From Fasciolopsis buskii (taxonomy: Eukaryota; Platyhelminthes; Trematoda; Plagiorchiida; Fasciolidae): DNA of 64,000 nt. The stretch lies in NCBI GenBank assembly GCA_008360955.1, contig LUCM01001550.1, forward strand, positions 64,415 to 128,414. The letters run 5' to 3'. How positions within the stretch are numbered: the stretch's first letter is position 1; every line of letters begins with the position of its first letter. The notes beneath the pieces were generated by a model. That model did no database searches, was not told where the DNA came from, and worked only from the letters and a program-made list of their open reading frames with translations. Below are positions 12,813 through 24,080 of the stretch, piece after piece. The position numbers and the translations under genes were made by a program.

Positions 12813-13992
12813 TAAAAGCACCATGACAGTAGCAAACTCGGATGCATGTGTGCGAATAAGCTCCGGGACTTAGTACCACATTGCCCACGTGTACACGAAT
12901 CAATACAAGCATCGGTTGTCATTATGCACACTTCAGATTACCTTATTTTAATCGATAAACGTGCGGTATTGCCCATGATGTCTAGGGTATGTTTAGATAA
13001 TCACTTCCCCATCTATCAAGTTAGATCCCGGGGCGATGCGAAAGGTGACACTGGCCTTTTGATGGTGATCACCATGATAGCTGCACAATGAAATTCGACA
13101 GAGTGAATAAACTCGGTAGCTTAAGGTACAAATTTTAACCATTCAGTTAAAACGTTACAGTTTCACGGGAAATGATTTAATAATAAAATTTAAAAAAAAA
13201 CGCGTCAATTTTACCTTCCAAATTAGTAATTCTTCAACTGGAGTCGTATTTCTATCAGAAAAATGTTGCGTATTAATTTCGGCCAATGATTGTCTTGTGC
13301 GAGTTATACGTCGGTGAGGACCTAATCTTTTGTATATGACGTGCGAGATCATGCCACTTTTTTGTATAGTCGTGGAGAAACCGAGAAGGTAAGGAAACTT
13401 TGGTCGATCCACTTTTTCAGATTAACCTGATGGCATGATATCGGACTGCGATAGCGAGGGGCCAGGTTGATTTCTTGACAGCTACTAATTTGCACCAGTC
13501 CGTAATACCAGATTTATTTTGCGCCCCAGTGTACTAGACAAACAAAAACGGGAGGCAGATTCAACGTGAAACCAGAACAACGTATGACGGGGACACCGAG
13601 GATTGCGTAGTCAGTGTAGTGTTATTTGAATCACTGGTCCTCGACTTTAAGGTTCTCGTAAGAATTTTGTTTAACGCTGTCACATTTTGTTCCGAGCAAA
13701 TAGCACATACAAATTTGAAGCAATAAAGCTGGTTGGAACTTTATTAAATTTGGTCCCTATAACAATTAGGAAATTCGTGGGAAGGTAAAATGAATTGCAT
13801 TATATCCGATGAGTAGGCACTAACCTTTGAAAGACAGTATCCCGAGTAATCTCACTGGGATTTGGTGAAATAACCATGCTAATTTCTTAATGATACGTAA
13901 AACAACGAAACGCAAAGAACAGCATTTGAAATGCTACTGAATGTGAAAACGTAACTGTCATTGGGCCTTGTGAGGCCCAGAGAAAATCAGTT

Positions 13993-14161
13993 GTTTTGAT
14001 TGTGAATGACATAATGCTAATAACACAGCGTTGTTGGTAGATGTAATGCGCCGACGTTTCGACTACCGTGGGTAAAGACTACTCACGGTAGTCGAAACGT
14101 AAGCGCATTACATCTACCAACAACGCTGTGTTACTAACATTATATCACTCACAATCAAAAC
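13993..14161. repeat. Long inverted repeat: 78-bp arms, 13-bp spacer
   Basis: The left arm (13,993-14,070) and right arm (14,084-14,161) are reverse complements with 6 mismatches over 78 bases by my alignment. Each arm, read outward from the centre, starts CACGGTAGTCGAAACG and continues GCGCATTACATCTACCAACA. The same core occurs once more at about 58.1 kb. The arms are therefore two head-to-head copies of a dispersed repeat. As RNA the locus would fold into an almost fully paired hairpin. I found no coding sequence in it. Confidence 0.9.
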
Positions 14162-17100
14162 CAATACATGGCGCATCGACTTTTCGATACACTCCTTACA
14201 TCATTTGGTCTTGGAAGAATCATTTGCTGTTTGTGCTTCACTTAAGCGTTGGTAACTTGTGGATTAATCCAGATGGTCAGCCCTTGACATTACGGGACGG
14301 TATGCAGAATTTGGTAGTTGTAAGCGTTCAGACAGATGTCAGTTTCAGTTCGTACAACCAATTACCTTGCTCCAGCATGCTCTGATTTGGGCATCTATTT
14401 CCCAGAACAATTTGTTCAGGTAAGTAGATTCGAGTTTCTTGTTTGGAATCTGAGAAATTATCTTAGAGGATGACTGATGATTAAGTTCCATAATCCACTG
14501 ATATTGATGAATTTTCATACGACGCGCTTTACCTGAGAGGGTTGTACGGCGAGAGGCAACGAGACTCGACACCAAATCAGTTGAAGAATCGAAACGAACT
14601 TGTAACACAATTTGTTGTTTCCCCATCCTCGGTTCAGTAGAAAGTGTGTTGCACGTACGATTCAGGTGTTTTGTCCAAATTTGGTTGAATTATCACAAAC
14701 AAGCATTTGACAAACATGAGGACGGAGCACTGAAGTGAGATGAAACTATATGCGGTCTCTTTGCTTAACGTGTTTTCCGGTGTCTATCCTTCCCCATGTC
14801 TGGTGTCTCTCGGAATAAAATATAAAAAGAATATCTAGAATGAAACTCGGCACGTTGAGGAAATAGATTCCTAATCAGTTCGATTCTATCAACTCTATTA
14901 TCCTTTGGGTAGGTACTTTGGGCACTGAGAAATCCTAAAACAAACTGTCTATATTGCGGAGCAAAAATCGTCTTGCTCTGACCGGATGTAGCTTGTGAAA
15001 CAATTAGATTTGCTATTCTCGAACGACTGTGGCTTTTCCACGTTCGCACTTTAGTGACAAAAATTGTACTTATCGCTCTTACTGTTTGACGCATGTGTAA
15101 CATAAACCACTCTAATCAAATATGATCATACTCATTTGTATGTGTCTATATTTAATATCGGTTAAAGAGGGTTGTGCAGGGAAAGTAGCTGGCGATGTGG
15201 AAATATCGGACCGCTGCTATGGCCCTACTGTTCCATACAAACAAAAATATTACAATGCAATTTATATTATCTCCGAGTCAACTCACCCGGTAGATATGCC
15301 AGTAGAGACAAGCATAGAAATATTCGTATAGTCAACGTGTACATATTTCACCACATTCAAAAATTGTAAATATTCCGCCGTTTAGCAGACTGCTTGCAGA
15401 TATGTTTATCCCCTGGTCGGAAATGGTAGTCAAATCACCGGCAATCTATTAATGACCAAATTACAAACCCCGGACAGCCTAGCTACCAAAAAGGGAGCAC
15501 CATGCAAATCTGATTGGTCCATAAAACTGACCAATCACATTTAACGTTTGCGAAAAAGCAAAAACGGCCCAAACTCACGGGGTTTGAGTGATTAAAATTA
15601 TTTACAAAAATATCAGCTAGAGTAAAATGCTAGATGAGCAATCCAGGCCAGTTCCAATTTAACCTCTGACGAAACTAGTTATGACGTGTAGACAAACACG
15701 GAGAACACGGTTGGAACAATACAAACAATAGGTATTGTTTTTCTGTTCACACGTCGTTTCTCGTTTCAATACAATCGGCCAGATGGGTTCCAACTAAACC
15801 GTGACAGGAAACTGAGCTGACAGATTTTATTGTGAGAAAAACAATGGAGTTCATCGCTCTCACGACTCCCGAACCCTTCCTACTCATTCAAAAGGTGTTA
15901 GCAAAATAAGCTGTTTAGCGAATAATTTGAGGATCGCACAGCTGAAATATAGGACAACAAAAAAACAGAATCAACAAAACAAGCAAGCCGAAAGGTTTGT
16001 GAACGCGTACACATCAATTAAGCTAATCAAAACCACAAAAGAATAGCAAATTGCAGTTCTTTTGTTTTGTTTGTTTTTTTTGATTTTTTCACCAACCGTG
16101 ATTGCGTGTTTGTGTTCTGTTCAAAGAATCAAATTCAGGCCAGAGGAGACATCGATTCTGAGGAGTACCAATTTGTGATATTTTCGTGTGCTCAGCCCTC
16201 AGCCGTGATGGAATTATGCTTTGGACAGCATGCGTGTGTACCTCGCATTAGATCTTCGTCTACACTGATTAACGGATACATCCGACGAGAAAAACCTGTA
16301 GCGATAACTTGATCAAGATTACTTCCACGGTTAGTCATGGGCAGGAACATTGTAAAGCACCTACCATGGAAGAACTTATAATTAGTAGTAATATCAAATC
16401 AGTTCAATGCAATTTTGTACAAAATGTTTGAGGAATTGCATCTTATTGTGATTAATTAACCCAACGTCCCTCCCCCATCCTGGGTTGGAGAGAAAAGTGA
16501 ACGAAGACAGGCCTAATGTTGGTCTTAGACTAGACAACCGAGAAATTGTGTCGTCCACTATATGCCGCAAAAGATATTGGCATTAATGCTAAAGTGACCA
16601 CGCATTACTAGTTGTCGAAAAAGCACCCTATTGATGTGGTTCATAGAGCCATGTTGCTTTTAAGACTTACCCTTGATTGGACCAGAAGTGGAGTTAGCAA
16701 ACCACACCCGTTACCGTCGAATGCACTATTTTGCTCTCTTTTTCATTATCCGGCTACTTCATTATTGACTGTGTGGCTTTAGGTATTATCGGAATACTGA
16801 CTGTTAGGAAAAATCTTGAAGAGATTTCACAATTTGCCTGGCCCGCCTTGTCAGCGAAATCTTTGTGCAAATTCAGATGGATTGATCAACAATCACCAAC
16901 CGGTCTTGATTTTACTTTTTTCCTAAAACCAAAAATCCGGTACTTTTGCATGCTGTATCCTGTTGGCACCTGAGTGGCTCTTGACTTTCCAGCGTAACAT
17001 TTTGGTCAAGTTTTACTATGTTAGCTAGGTGTGTCTCCATCTTCAAAACTGGCACATTTAACTTGGTCAAAGTCCGTCTTATTTGTGATCTGTGAACACT

Positions 17101-18145
17101 TACTAGGTAGGATATTGTTGTTTTCAAATGTTGTTACTGATATCTATTCTAAGGAAGGATGTCGAGAGCTCTGTCTTGCAGAATCCGTCATTTATTTCAT
17201 TTTAGTCGTTTGCGTGACTCAGTAAATCAAGAGTGGTCTGTAACACTCACGGAGAATCTTGGAAACTCAGCAAACAGCGTTTGCCATGACGTGTGAAATC
17301 GACCCTTCATAATTTCTCCGAGATTTACAATGAAGCGCAAAACATTCTAGTTCGATAACGAATAAAATATGTATCAGGGCCAACCAGGGCAAGTGTTTTG
17401 ACTAGATCACCGTCTAGCTGATCCAAGACGAGGGTGTATTTCCAGGATCAAGTTCAAACCGTGAAATGCACCCTTCAATTAGGTCCCGGCAACTGTAGAC
17501 GGATTATTAACTGGTAGCGTACGCAACATGCGGAATCGGGGTGCCAAATTTGAGTACGAGTTGTCTGGACGCAAGGAGGATATGAATCACAGCTCTGGCG
17601 ACATATCACGAGCAGCAGAAATGCAGGGGGTAAGATTTATGCTCGAGAGAATTGAACCACAGTAAGACCGAAAGCTTTCCAATTTCTTTCCAGTTTCTTT
17701 TTGGTCAAATTTATTAAGTTCCGGCTTCAGTATACATGATTAAGGAAGTGTTGAGTTCTTGTACAGACAAGCCTAATTGCAACGGTAGTCATCTCCCACA
17801 ATACCTTTTGGAACCATAAAGGTGATACGAAATTCGTGGAAAAAATGAAGCGGTTGGGAAGTATGCCAGATTCAATTGGAACTATCATCTTCCTTTTTTG
17901 AATGACCCCAACGGAATGAGATAATTCTGTATTCAACTAGACGAATTGTTGTTGATTTGCTGAGATACCGCAAAACAATGTAAACTAATTCTCAGGGCGA
18001 ACATGTTACCACGGTCCAGAACAGAGTTTATCCGGATAACGCGCGTGGGCGGATCAGTTGCCAACATTCTAAACCTTCCAGTGAGTTTTCTAACAAAACA
18101 CCAATTAATTCGGGGCTATTTACGAAAAATTCCAACCCTCCTCAC

Positions 18146-18165
18146 GACACACACACACACACAAA
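18146..18165. repeat. (CA)n microsatellite
   Basis: Short CA run next to a small palindrome (TTCGATCTAAGATCGAA). Confidence 0.8.
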
Positions 18166-18553
18166 CTTCGATCTAAGATCGAAGTCTTGGCAAATTACAT
18201 CCTTGGGGATTTTGAGAAACGAATGAATCTTTCTGAGGGTTGCCAAATCGTAGAAGAATAAAAAAAATATCGGTTGGCTTATTATGCATAGGAACAGGAA
18301 CGTCTATTGGACACAAACCTGCGGGAAACTTAAATAGTTGTGGAATACGTTCAAGCAAAATTTAAACATGGCCTTTGGCTAGCTCTGTTTTCATGCTGGT
18401 CGGTAAAGAGCAAAATAACCGAAGATCTTTGAAATTTGATACCTTCCCCTCGTTTTCATCTCCTCACAAGCGACTAGTTGGCGAAGCCTTATTTCTATTG
18501 ACGCTAATGTTTCCATAATCACCGAGAGTGAGAACTAATCCAGGAGAATTATA

Positions 18554-18589
18554 ACACACACCCACACGCACACACACACACACACACAA
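18554..18589. repeat. (CA)n microsatellite
   Basis: CA run with CCCACACG interruptions. Confidence 0.85.
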
Positions 18590-21500
18590 ACCATGTAATT
18601 ATCTTTGATCCCGGGGATAAAGTTGAATTTATGTAAATGGGGAAACGGCTCGGCGGATCTATCACGAACAAGAACAGTGGGACCATCAATGAAATTCGAC
18701 GCCTGCCGGGTTGTGTCGTTCAGTTCAGAGTTGTCTACAACTGTAACCCTAATGTGATTGCGTGCTCAAACCGTAGTGGACTTATTTTAGCGTCTTCAGC
18801 CATTGCACGTTTATTTCAAACACTCACGTGCACGACAGCTGTTAGCGGTAAACTAATGACTGAATAAAACGTAACAGTGCTGCGTACAAAATTAACATTA
18901 GTGTCTCAGCTCAGTACAACTATAATTATCTAATTGGAGTACTAGGAGTAAGGATTGGAGCTATTGATGAGGTTCCACCGAAGAGGCAAACAGCCTACTT
19001 CCCTCATGTTTTTCATATCCACTATGGTCTTTCATGCATGTCGATCGATCTCAAGAGATTTATAAATTTTTTTTTTCTGAGCCCATGTTATTTTCTTCCC
19101 TAAATTTCTTCTTATCGAACTTAACTGACTCTCCTAGTCAGTCGAAAAGACACGGTTAATCAGTGGTTTGTAATTTCCCCATCGCCCAACGGTTTGCCTT
19201 AATCGACCAAGCTGATCAGTACACATTTAACAGTGGCATACCAGAAGAGTTTAGTTGAATTCGCGTTGATCCATTTCGACTGCAATCGGTTCAATTAAAC
19301 GTACCATTTAACATTTGGATTAATAATGACAACGATAATTTTTGCATTTTGCCAGAATTGCAACCTAACAAATGAGGATCGAAATTCTGCAAGCAGACCG
19401 GGGGCATTGAAAAAGTTCCGGAATAGAGAAACGACAAGCGCACAGAATGGATTGGAGTAAAAAGTATTCGTCTCTCGGATTACCACGAGAAATGCCGTTC
19501 GATCAGTCACGGCAAAGCGATCACCAATATCACATTCAAAATAATCTATTACGTCGAGAATAAATTAGTTGTAATCTTGGTTCCAATGAAAGCTTCAACA
19601 CACTACAAACACATAACGATCAACTACGCATCGACGAGATTGGTAGTGATATATTGGCTTGTACTGATTGTATTGCATTGTATTTTAATGTACTTTTTTT
19701 TCCACATTTCACATGGTGTACACCAGATTTCGGCGAGAAAAGTAAATGCTTTGGAAAAGCCATTTTCAGAAGAAATTTCGTCACTTGACCTATTGGAGGT
19801 CAAGCAAACAGAGTCGTGGCGTACGGACATGAATGTTGCAGTTTCGAATCGTTCCAACGCCTGCCGACTATCCTACGTGGAAGCCCTCTAAAGTCCATGG
19901 CTCCCATCTGGGAATTGATGTACACCGTTATCTTTTTAAAAAGTGGAGTAAAAGAAGAAGTTAAAGTGCCAAATGGGATGAAACGAGATGTGGAACAGTT
20001 GTACTATTTGGATTCGCACAGTGCAATGTTTGGTCGCCTTGGAACCGAATATTAGCTGAAAATTTCAAACAAATGTCACCGTGATCTTCGAGGTTTTGCC
20101 GATGTCAGCGAACAAGGCAATTTGGGAAATTCGGCTCATCTTCTTTGATCCACCCCTGCCCAACGTGAACTCGACCTTCCGTAATCTTGAGAATGACAGA
20201 TGGGAGCAACATACAGCGAAATGATGAATGAAATGTTGCACACTGATTGACGTTCCGTGGTGATCATGATCTGTATAAGGATAATACTGCATTTGCAAGG
20301 ACATTTGCTGTAGCTTGAGGACAACGGATTTTCCACATGAATACAGTCAAAGATTACATCTAAGAGTAACGTTTAGTTACTACAACCTCCTGCGGTCAAG
20401 CCCATTAAACCTCTATCATTCAAAATCGACTTCGGTTAGAATGACAAATCAGTTCGTCTTTGTTTTGCGGCAGATTGAAATTTGTCGTCAACCGGGTAGA
20501 TGCCAAAGTCAACATACTGAGATCATATGTGCTCCCATCCCCAATTTGATATTTCGCAATTATATTTGCAGATATTCCCACACTCCCTGTGTTGAGCCCT
20601 GGCAGTCATGAGTCAAGCCTATTCTGCCTCAGTCATGCATAAAACATCACAAAAATATAATTTAAACGCAAGATCTTTTCCACTGCTTTCTCTTAATTAG
20701 GCATATCTGAAAAAAAAACAGAAAAAGAACAACGGTGACATCATCTCGTTTGATGAAATGACATTTGCAGTTTCAGACCTAAGCGTTTGATTTAATCGGG
20801 TACACCGTACGACGACAAATCTCCAAGTCAACATTACTCGGCATTTGCTAGCTGTGTAACCAATAATTCCGATTGGTGATTTTAAGACCTTCGGATATTC
20901 TTGTTGATATTCTTGAATAGATCGATTAGTTTCCCTCACCAGCACCGATGGAAACGCCATAGTATGCTTATTGGTCGTTTTTTCTTTACTCATCCAGCTA
21001 GTCTAGTTTATCTCGTGACATGAGCTGACTAAAAACTCGGAAACTGTGGATGGTCACTGTATGATCACTGGTCATCACTGAATGCCCAATTATGAACTTA
21101 TAACAATGACCTCTGATCTTGAGGATAATCTGATATGGAGCCAGTGTAATGAAAATTCATACGGATCGAACTATTTTCATCAAACAATTTTCCCAGCAAT
21201 AACTTGATTACCGAATAAACTTAACTTATAAACACTCTATGACCGTAACACTATTGCGTTCTCCCGATCGTAAAGCAATGTTGTGTGTTTCACTCCCCTC
21301 AGATATAATCTGACATCTGACAAAAATCTAGGTTAAAAGCACCACACGATCGGCCAATGATGGCAAAATTTTCCAATGAATCATAGGGAGGCATTGATGT
21401 CAAATTCACAGAGAAAAACATGTCATTGTTTCATCTCAGTTACGGATCTCCTTGTACAGCTGAACAGCCACCCGGAGAAGAAGGGTTGAAATCCAGACAT

Positions 21501-23151
21501 CCTGCAACTTAAGCCGACTGGACTGAATCCCAGTGGTTTGCCGAACACCAAAAAAGCGCAATAGAAGACTCTTATTCTGCATGAGCTTCTCATGTGACAA
21601 ATCACAAAGTGATCGACCACATTTAGAATGATCATACAAAACCAATTGCGACTGTGAACGGGTGAGTGGCAAAGCTTTGCATGGATGATTGTAACAAGTT
21701 TACATCTTGCAGAGATGTCCATCACCCACAGGCTGGTTGTTTCGAGGGCAACGTTTTATTGCCTTCAAAATCAGGTGGCGGATAGCAGCGTTATTTTAGA
21801 AAGTGTAGATGTCCCAAGTACCACTGATAGCCAGTGTGAACTCGCCATGTCCCGTTCCGACAAAATGGGTGAGCATTACAAGTGAATCCTAAGAAGGAAG
21901 AACAAATGTCGATTTCCTCCATGTCGTTCCACTATGGATTTGGCCGTTGATGATGCATGGCCGATCAATCGAAAAAAACTGTTACAATCAGTTCACGTAC
22001 AGTATGCCTTCGTCCTCGAGGGACAATACAGTGAATACAAATACCGGTTTAAAAATAGTCAAATTGCAAGCAGAATAAATGGAAATGTTATTTCCAATGC
22101 GGATTCCAACTAACAAACAAAACAATCCAGGATTTCCCGTGGAAAGTTTACACCAAATTGTTTTGTCTAAATCGTATGAATCGGTTCCCCGCGCGAGTCC
22201 ATCCGAGAGAGTATATTTTGCGCAAAAATGCGAATACTCAGCTAAAACTCTTTGAAGTTCGTGCCGCCGAAACGCAAAATTGTAATGGTGGACAAAAATA
22301 GATCAAGCCGCTGCTTCTACGAAAGCGAGTGGGAGAGCGAATTTCAGCAATAAATAAGATCAACAGTTTTTCCCCGGGGCTTTTAGTAAGACAAGTAGTC
22401 AGGCGATTCTATCTCTTGTAGTGGAACTGTCTGCTCTAAACGAACCGGAAAAAGAGGATACAATGATCACATTCAATGGCAGATGCATCTCATTGGGATG
22501 ATCAGAGCTTGCTACCAGATCCTGAAAATCTGAGGGTGAATTTAATATTCTGCCGTAAAACAGATTAACATGGTTCATTAGTCAGGATTAGAGTGGAGTT
22601 GGGCTTAAGACGATTCAGTATACGACTGTTTAGTTTCATTCAAATCTTCCAACAGATAAGTAAGTAAATTTGAATGGCTACGGGGATTCAGAAAGCAGAC
22701 AGAGAACCCGATAGATTGTTTCCTTAGTGGGAAACGTTCTACTTGCCTGGTCACAAGGTTTGATTCTCAATGAGTCCACTTATTACAGTATTTGGACGAT
22801 AGATTCTATAAACGTTATTTTTTCCGGACATTCATAACATCAGCAGAATTTTCATTATTGATGACGTCCTTGAGGTGGCTCTAGAGATGTCCTGAATGAA
22901 TGAAAAGTAGCTTTCAAAACGTTTGGCAATAGTCTATCGTACATCTTGACAGATTTTCCCAATTGTACAACCAGAGACCGAATCGTTTTCATTTCATCGA
23001 AAAATGAATTAGGCTACGCAGCAGTGCTGGATATGATTTCCTCACGTACCTATCAGGAACTGACAGGTAAGAGAACTTAAGATTCTTGACCAATGTTCGT
23101 GCGTCTCGTTAGGGAGGTAATTCCATTAGAATAATCAGGGAATATAAATAA

Positions 23152-23360
23152 CTTTCGTGAAATAATTCACCATGTGATATCATCGCTCAACTGACCATTA
23201 ACAAGCCAATGAAGCACTGTACGGCTGCTTCGTCCTTGTTAGGAATCATCAGCAGTGCATATCCACCACACCCGAACTGAGACGCGAATATGGAATCACA
23301 TATTTGGAGTCATCAAATGCAGCTACTGCGTGTGAACAAAGGGCAGAGTACGCGGAAGCT
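23152..23360 (-). repeat. SINE-like family A, copy 2
   Basis: On the minus strand the tail GATGATTCCTAACAAGGACG, the GCTTCATTGGCTTGTTAATGG block and the terminal GAATTATTTCACGAAAG match copy 1 at 5.7 kb almost block for block. The tRNA-like head is strongly diverged (TCGCGTCTCAGTTCGGGTG in place of the B-box region). Confidence 0.6.
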
Positions 23361-23484
23361 TTTCCAGAAAATATTTCAAATCTCCATAAGAAAAATAGGT
23401 AGACCGAAGCAAAAGCAAGCTTCCTGAATTTCTTTCTGATCTATTCCTACTCACATTTGTTCAAGACGGTATTGCATACGGTTG

Positions 23485-23514
23485 AGTGCGTGTGTGTGTG
23501 TGTGTGTAGGTGTG
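23485..23514. repeat. (TG)n microsatellite
   Basis: A run of TG units followed by AGGTGTGTCGG. Confidence 0.85.
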
Positions 23515-23910
23515 TCGGTAACCGTGTTTATCTTGGCAAATTCATCTGAGCACGGAAAGCAAGGAGGCAGCCTAATTTGCACACAAATGACAAGCTGAAT
23601 TGCACAATCGATTTTGCAGGGCATTTGTAGCAAAGTGAACTAACTGCTTTATTTGTTCGACCGTAATACTCAGTTCACGGTTTGTTCAATCTTAACCTCC
23701 AACTTTTGTGTTCATCCGATGCTTTTTATATCGGTTTCAGTCTATTCATACATGCTAGGTTGACGCCGGTGTGATGCTAAGGAGAAAACATCAGAACGAA
23801 AAAAAATGCAAACTGAGAACAATAAGGTCTGCTGAATGGAGAAGAAAAGAAAAACTGATCCGTTAAGGTTTAGAAATAGCAGACTAATCGAAGACTGAGA
23901 AAATACTTAC

Positions 23911-23977
23911 CGAAACTTCCAGTTTCAGTAGAGCGTAGCAAGCAAGTGCACACGAGCAGTAAAAGGAACAAATTCAT
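23911..23977 (-). CDS. nAChR-family subunit, first coding exon (signal peptide)
   Basis: On the minus strand an ATG at 23,977 opens MNLFLLLLVCTCLL and continues RSTETGSF, ending in a single G before a strong GTAAGT donor at 23,905-23,910. This is a classical secretory signal peptide: short N-region, a run of Leu/Phe/Val, then small residues before cleavage, probably near Arg15-Thr19. The 67 bases leave phase 1, exactly the phase in which the ligand-binding exon at 9,739 begins; joining them gives Asp followed by TVLPSSEKR in frame. A short signal-peptide exon ahead of the ligand-binding domain is the usual layout of nAChR genes. The link across 14 kb rests on strand, order, phase and content rather than transcript evidence. 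Confidence 0.8.
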
Positions 23978-24070
23978 GGTGCGTGTATTTCTCGTCATGC
24001 GTGATTTGCATGAAACAACAATAATACGGTAGAATTGGGGTCCCACTAATTGTTTCCGGTTTCCTGTTAT
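23978..24070 (-). other. Probable 5' untranslated part of the receptor exon, with an upstream acceptor
   Basis: Upstream of the ATG on the minus strand, a tract of T and C ending TTTTTTTCCCAG stands at 24,071-24,080, a near-ideal 3' splice site. It implies that 23,978-24,070 is 5' UTR and that one more noncoding exon lies farther right. No such exon or promoter could be picked out by eye. Confidence 0.45.
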
Positions 24071-24080
24071 CTGGGAAAAA

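Larger units (their letters stand above)
9740..23910 (-). other. 14.2-kb intron of the receptor gene
   Basis: Runs from the GTAAGT donor of the signal-peptide exon to the acceptor at 9,740. It holds CA/TG and TA microsatellites, the 14.0-kb inverted repeat and a family A SINE-like copy at 23.2 kb. The longest open frames (minus 10.75-11.18 kb, minus 14.77-15.10 kb, plus 19.58-19.89 kb) show no family signature, and frames of that length are expected by chance here. Confidence 0.7.

Noticed and set aside
12640..12931. Overlapping reading frames on both strands, including Cys/Val-rich ones
   Set aside because: Pure products of the (CA)n microsatellite.
19577..20340. Possible BEL/Pao RNase H remnant (DLRGFADVSEQG and VEQLYYLDSHSAMFG)
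   Set aside because: Only short resemblance to the RNase H aspartate motif, in two competing frames, and no neighbouring reverse transcriptase or integrase motif could be found.
21436..21672. Minus-strand frame with acceptor (CCCGTTCACAG) and donor (GTAACT), reading SHEKLMQNKSLLLRFFG
   Set aside because: Faint resemblance to a FAM13-type helical region only; no partner exon and the length is within chance expectation.
22170..22295. Protein-like plus-strand stretch RFPARVHPREYILRKNA...FEVRAAETQNC
   Set aside because: About 40 codons without splice sites or recognisable family; could be chance.
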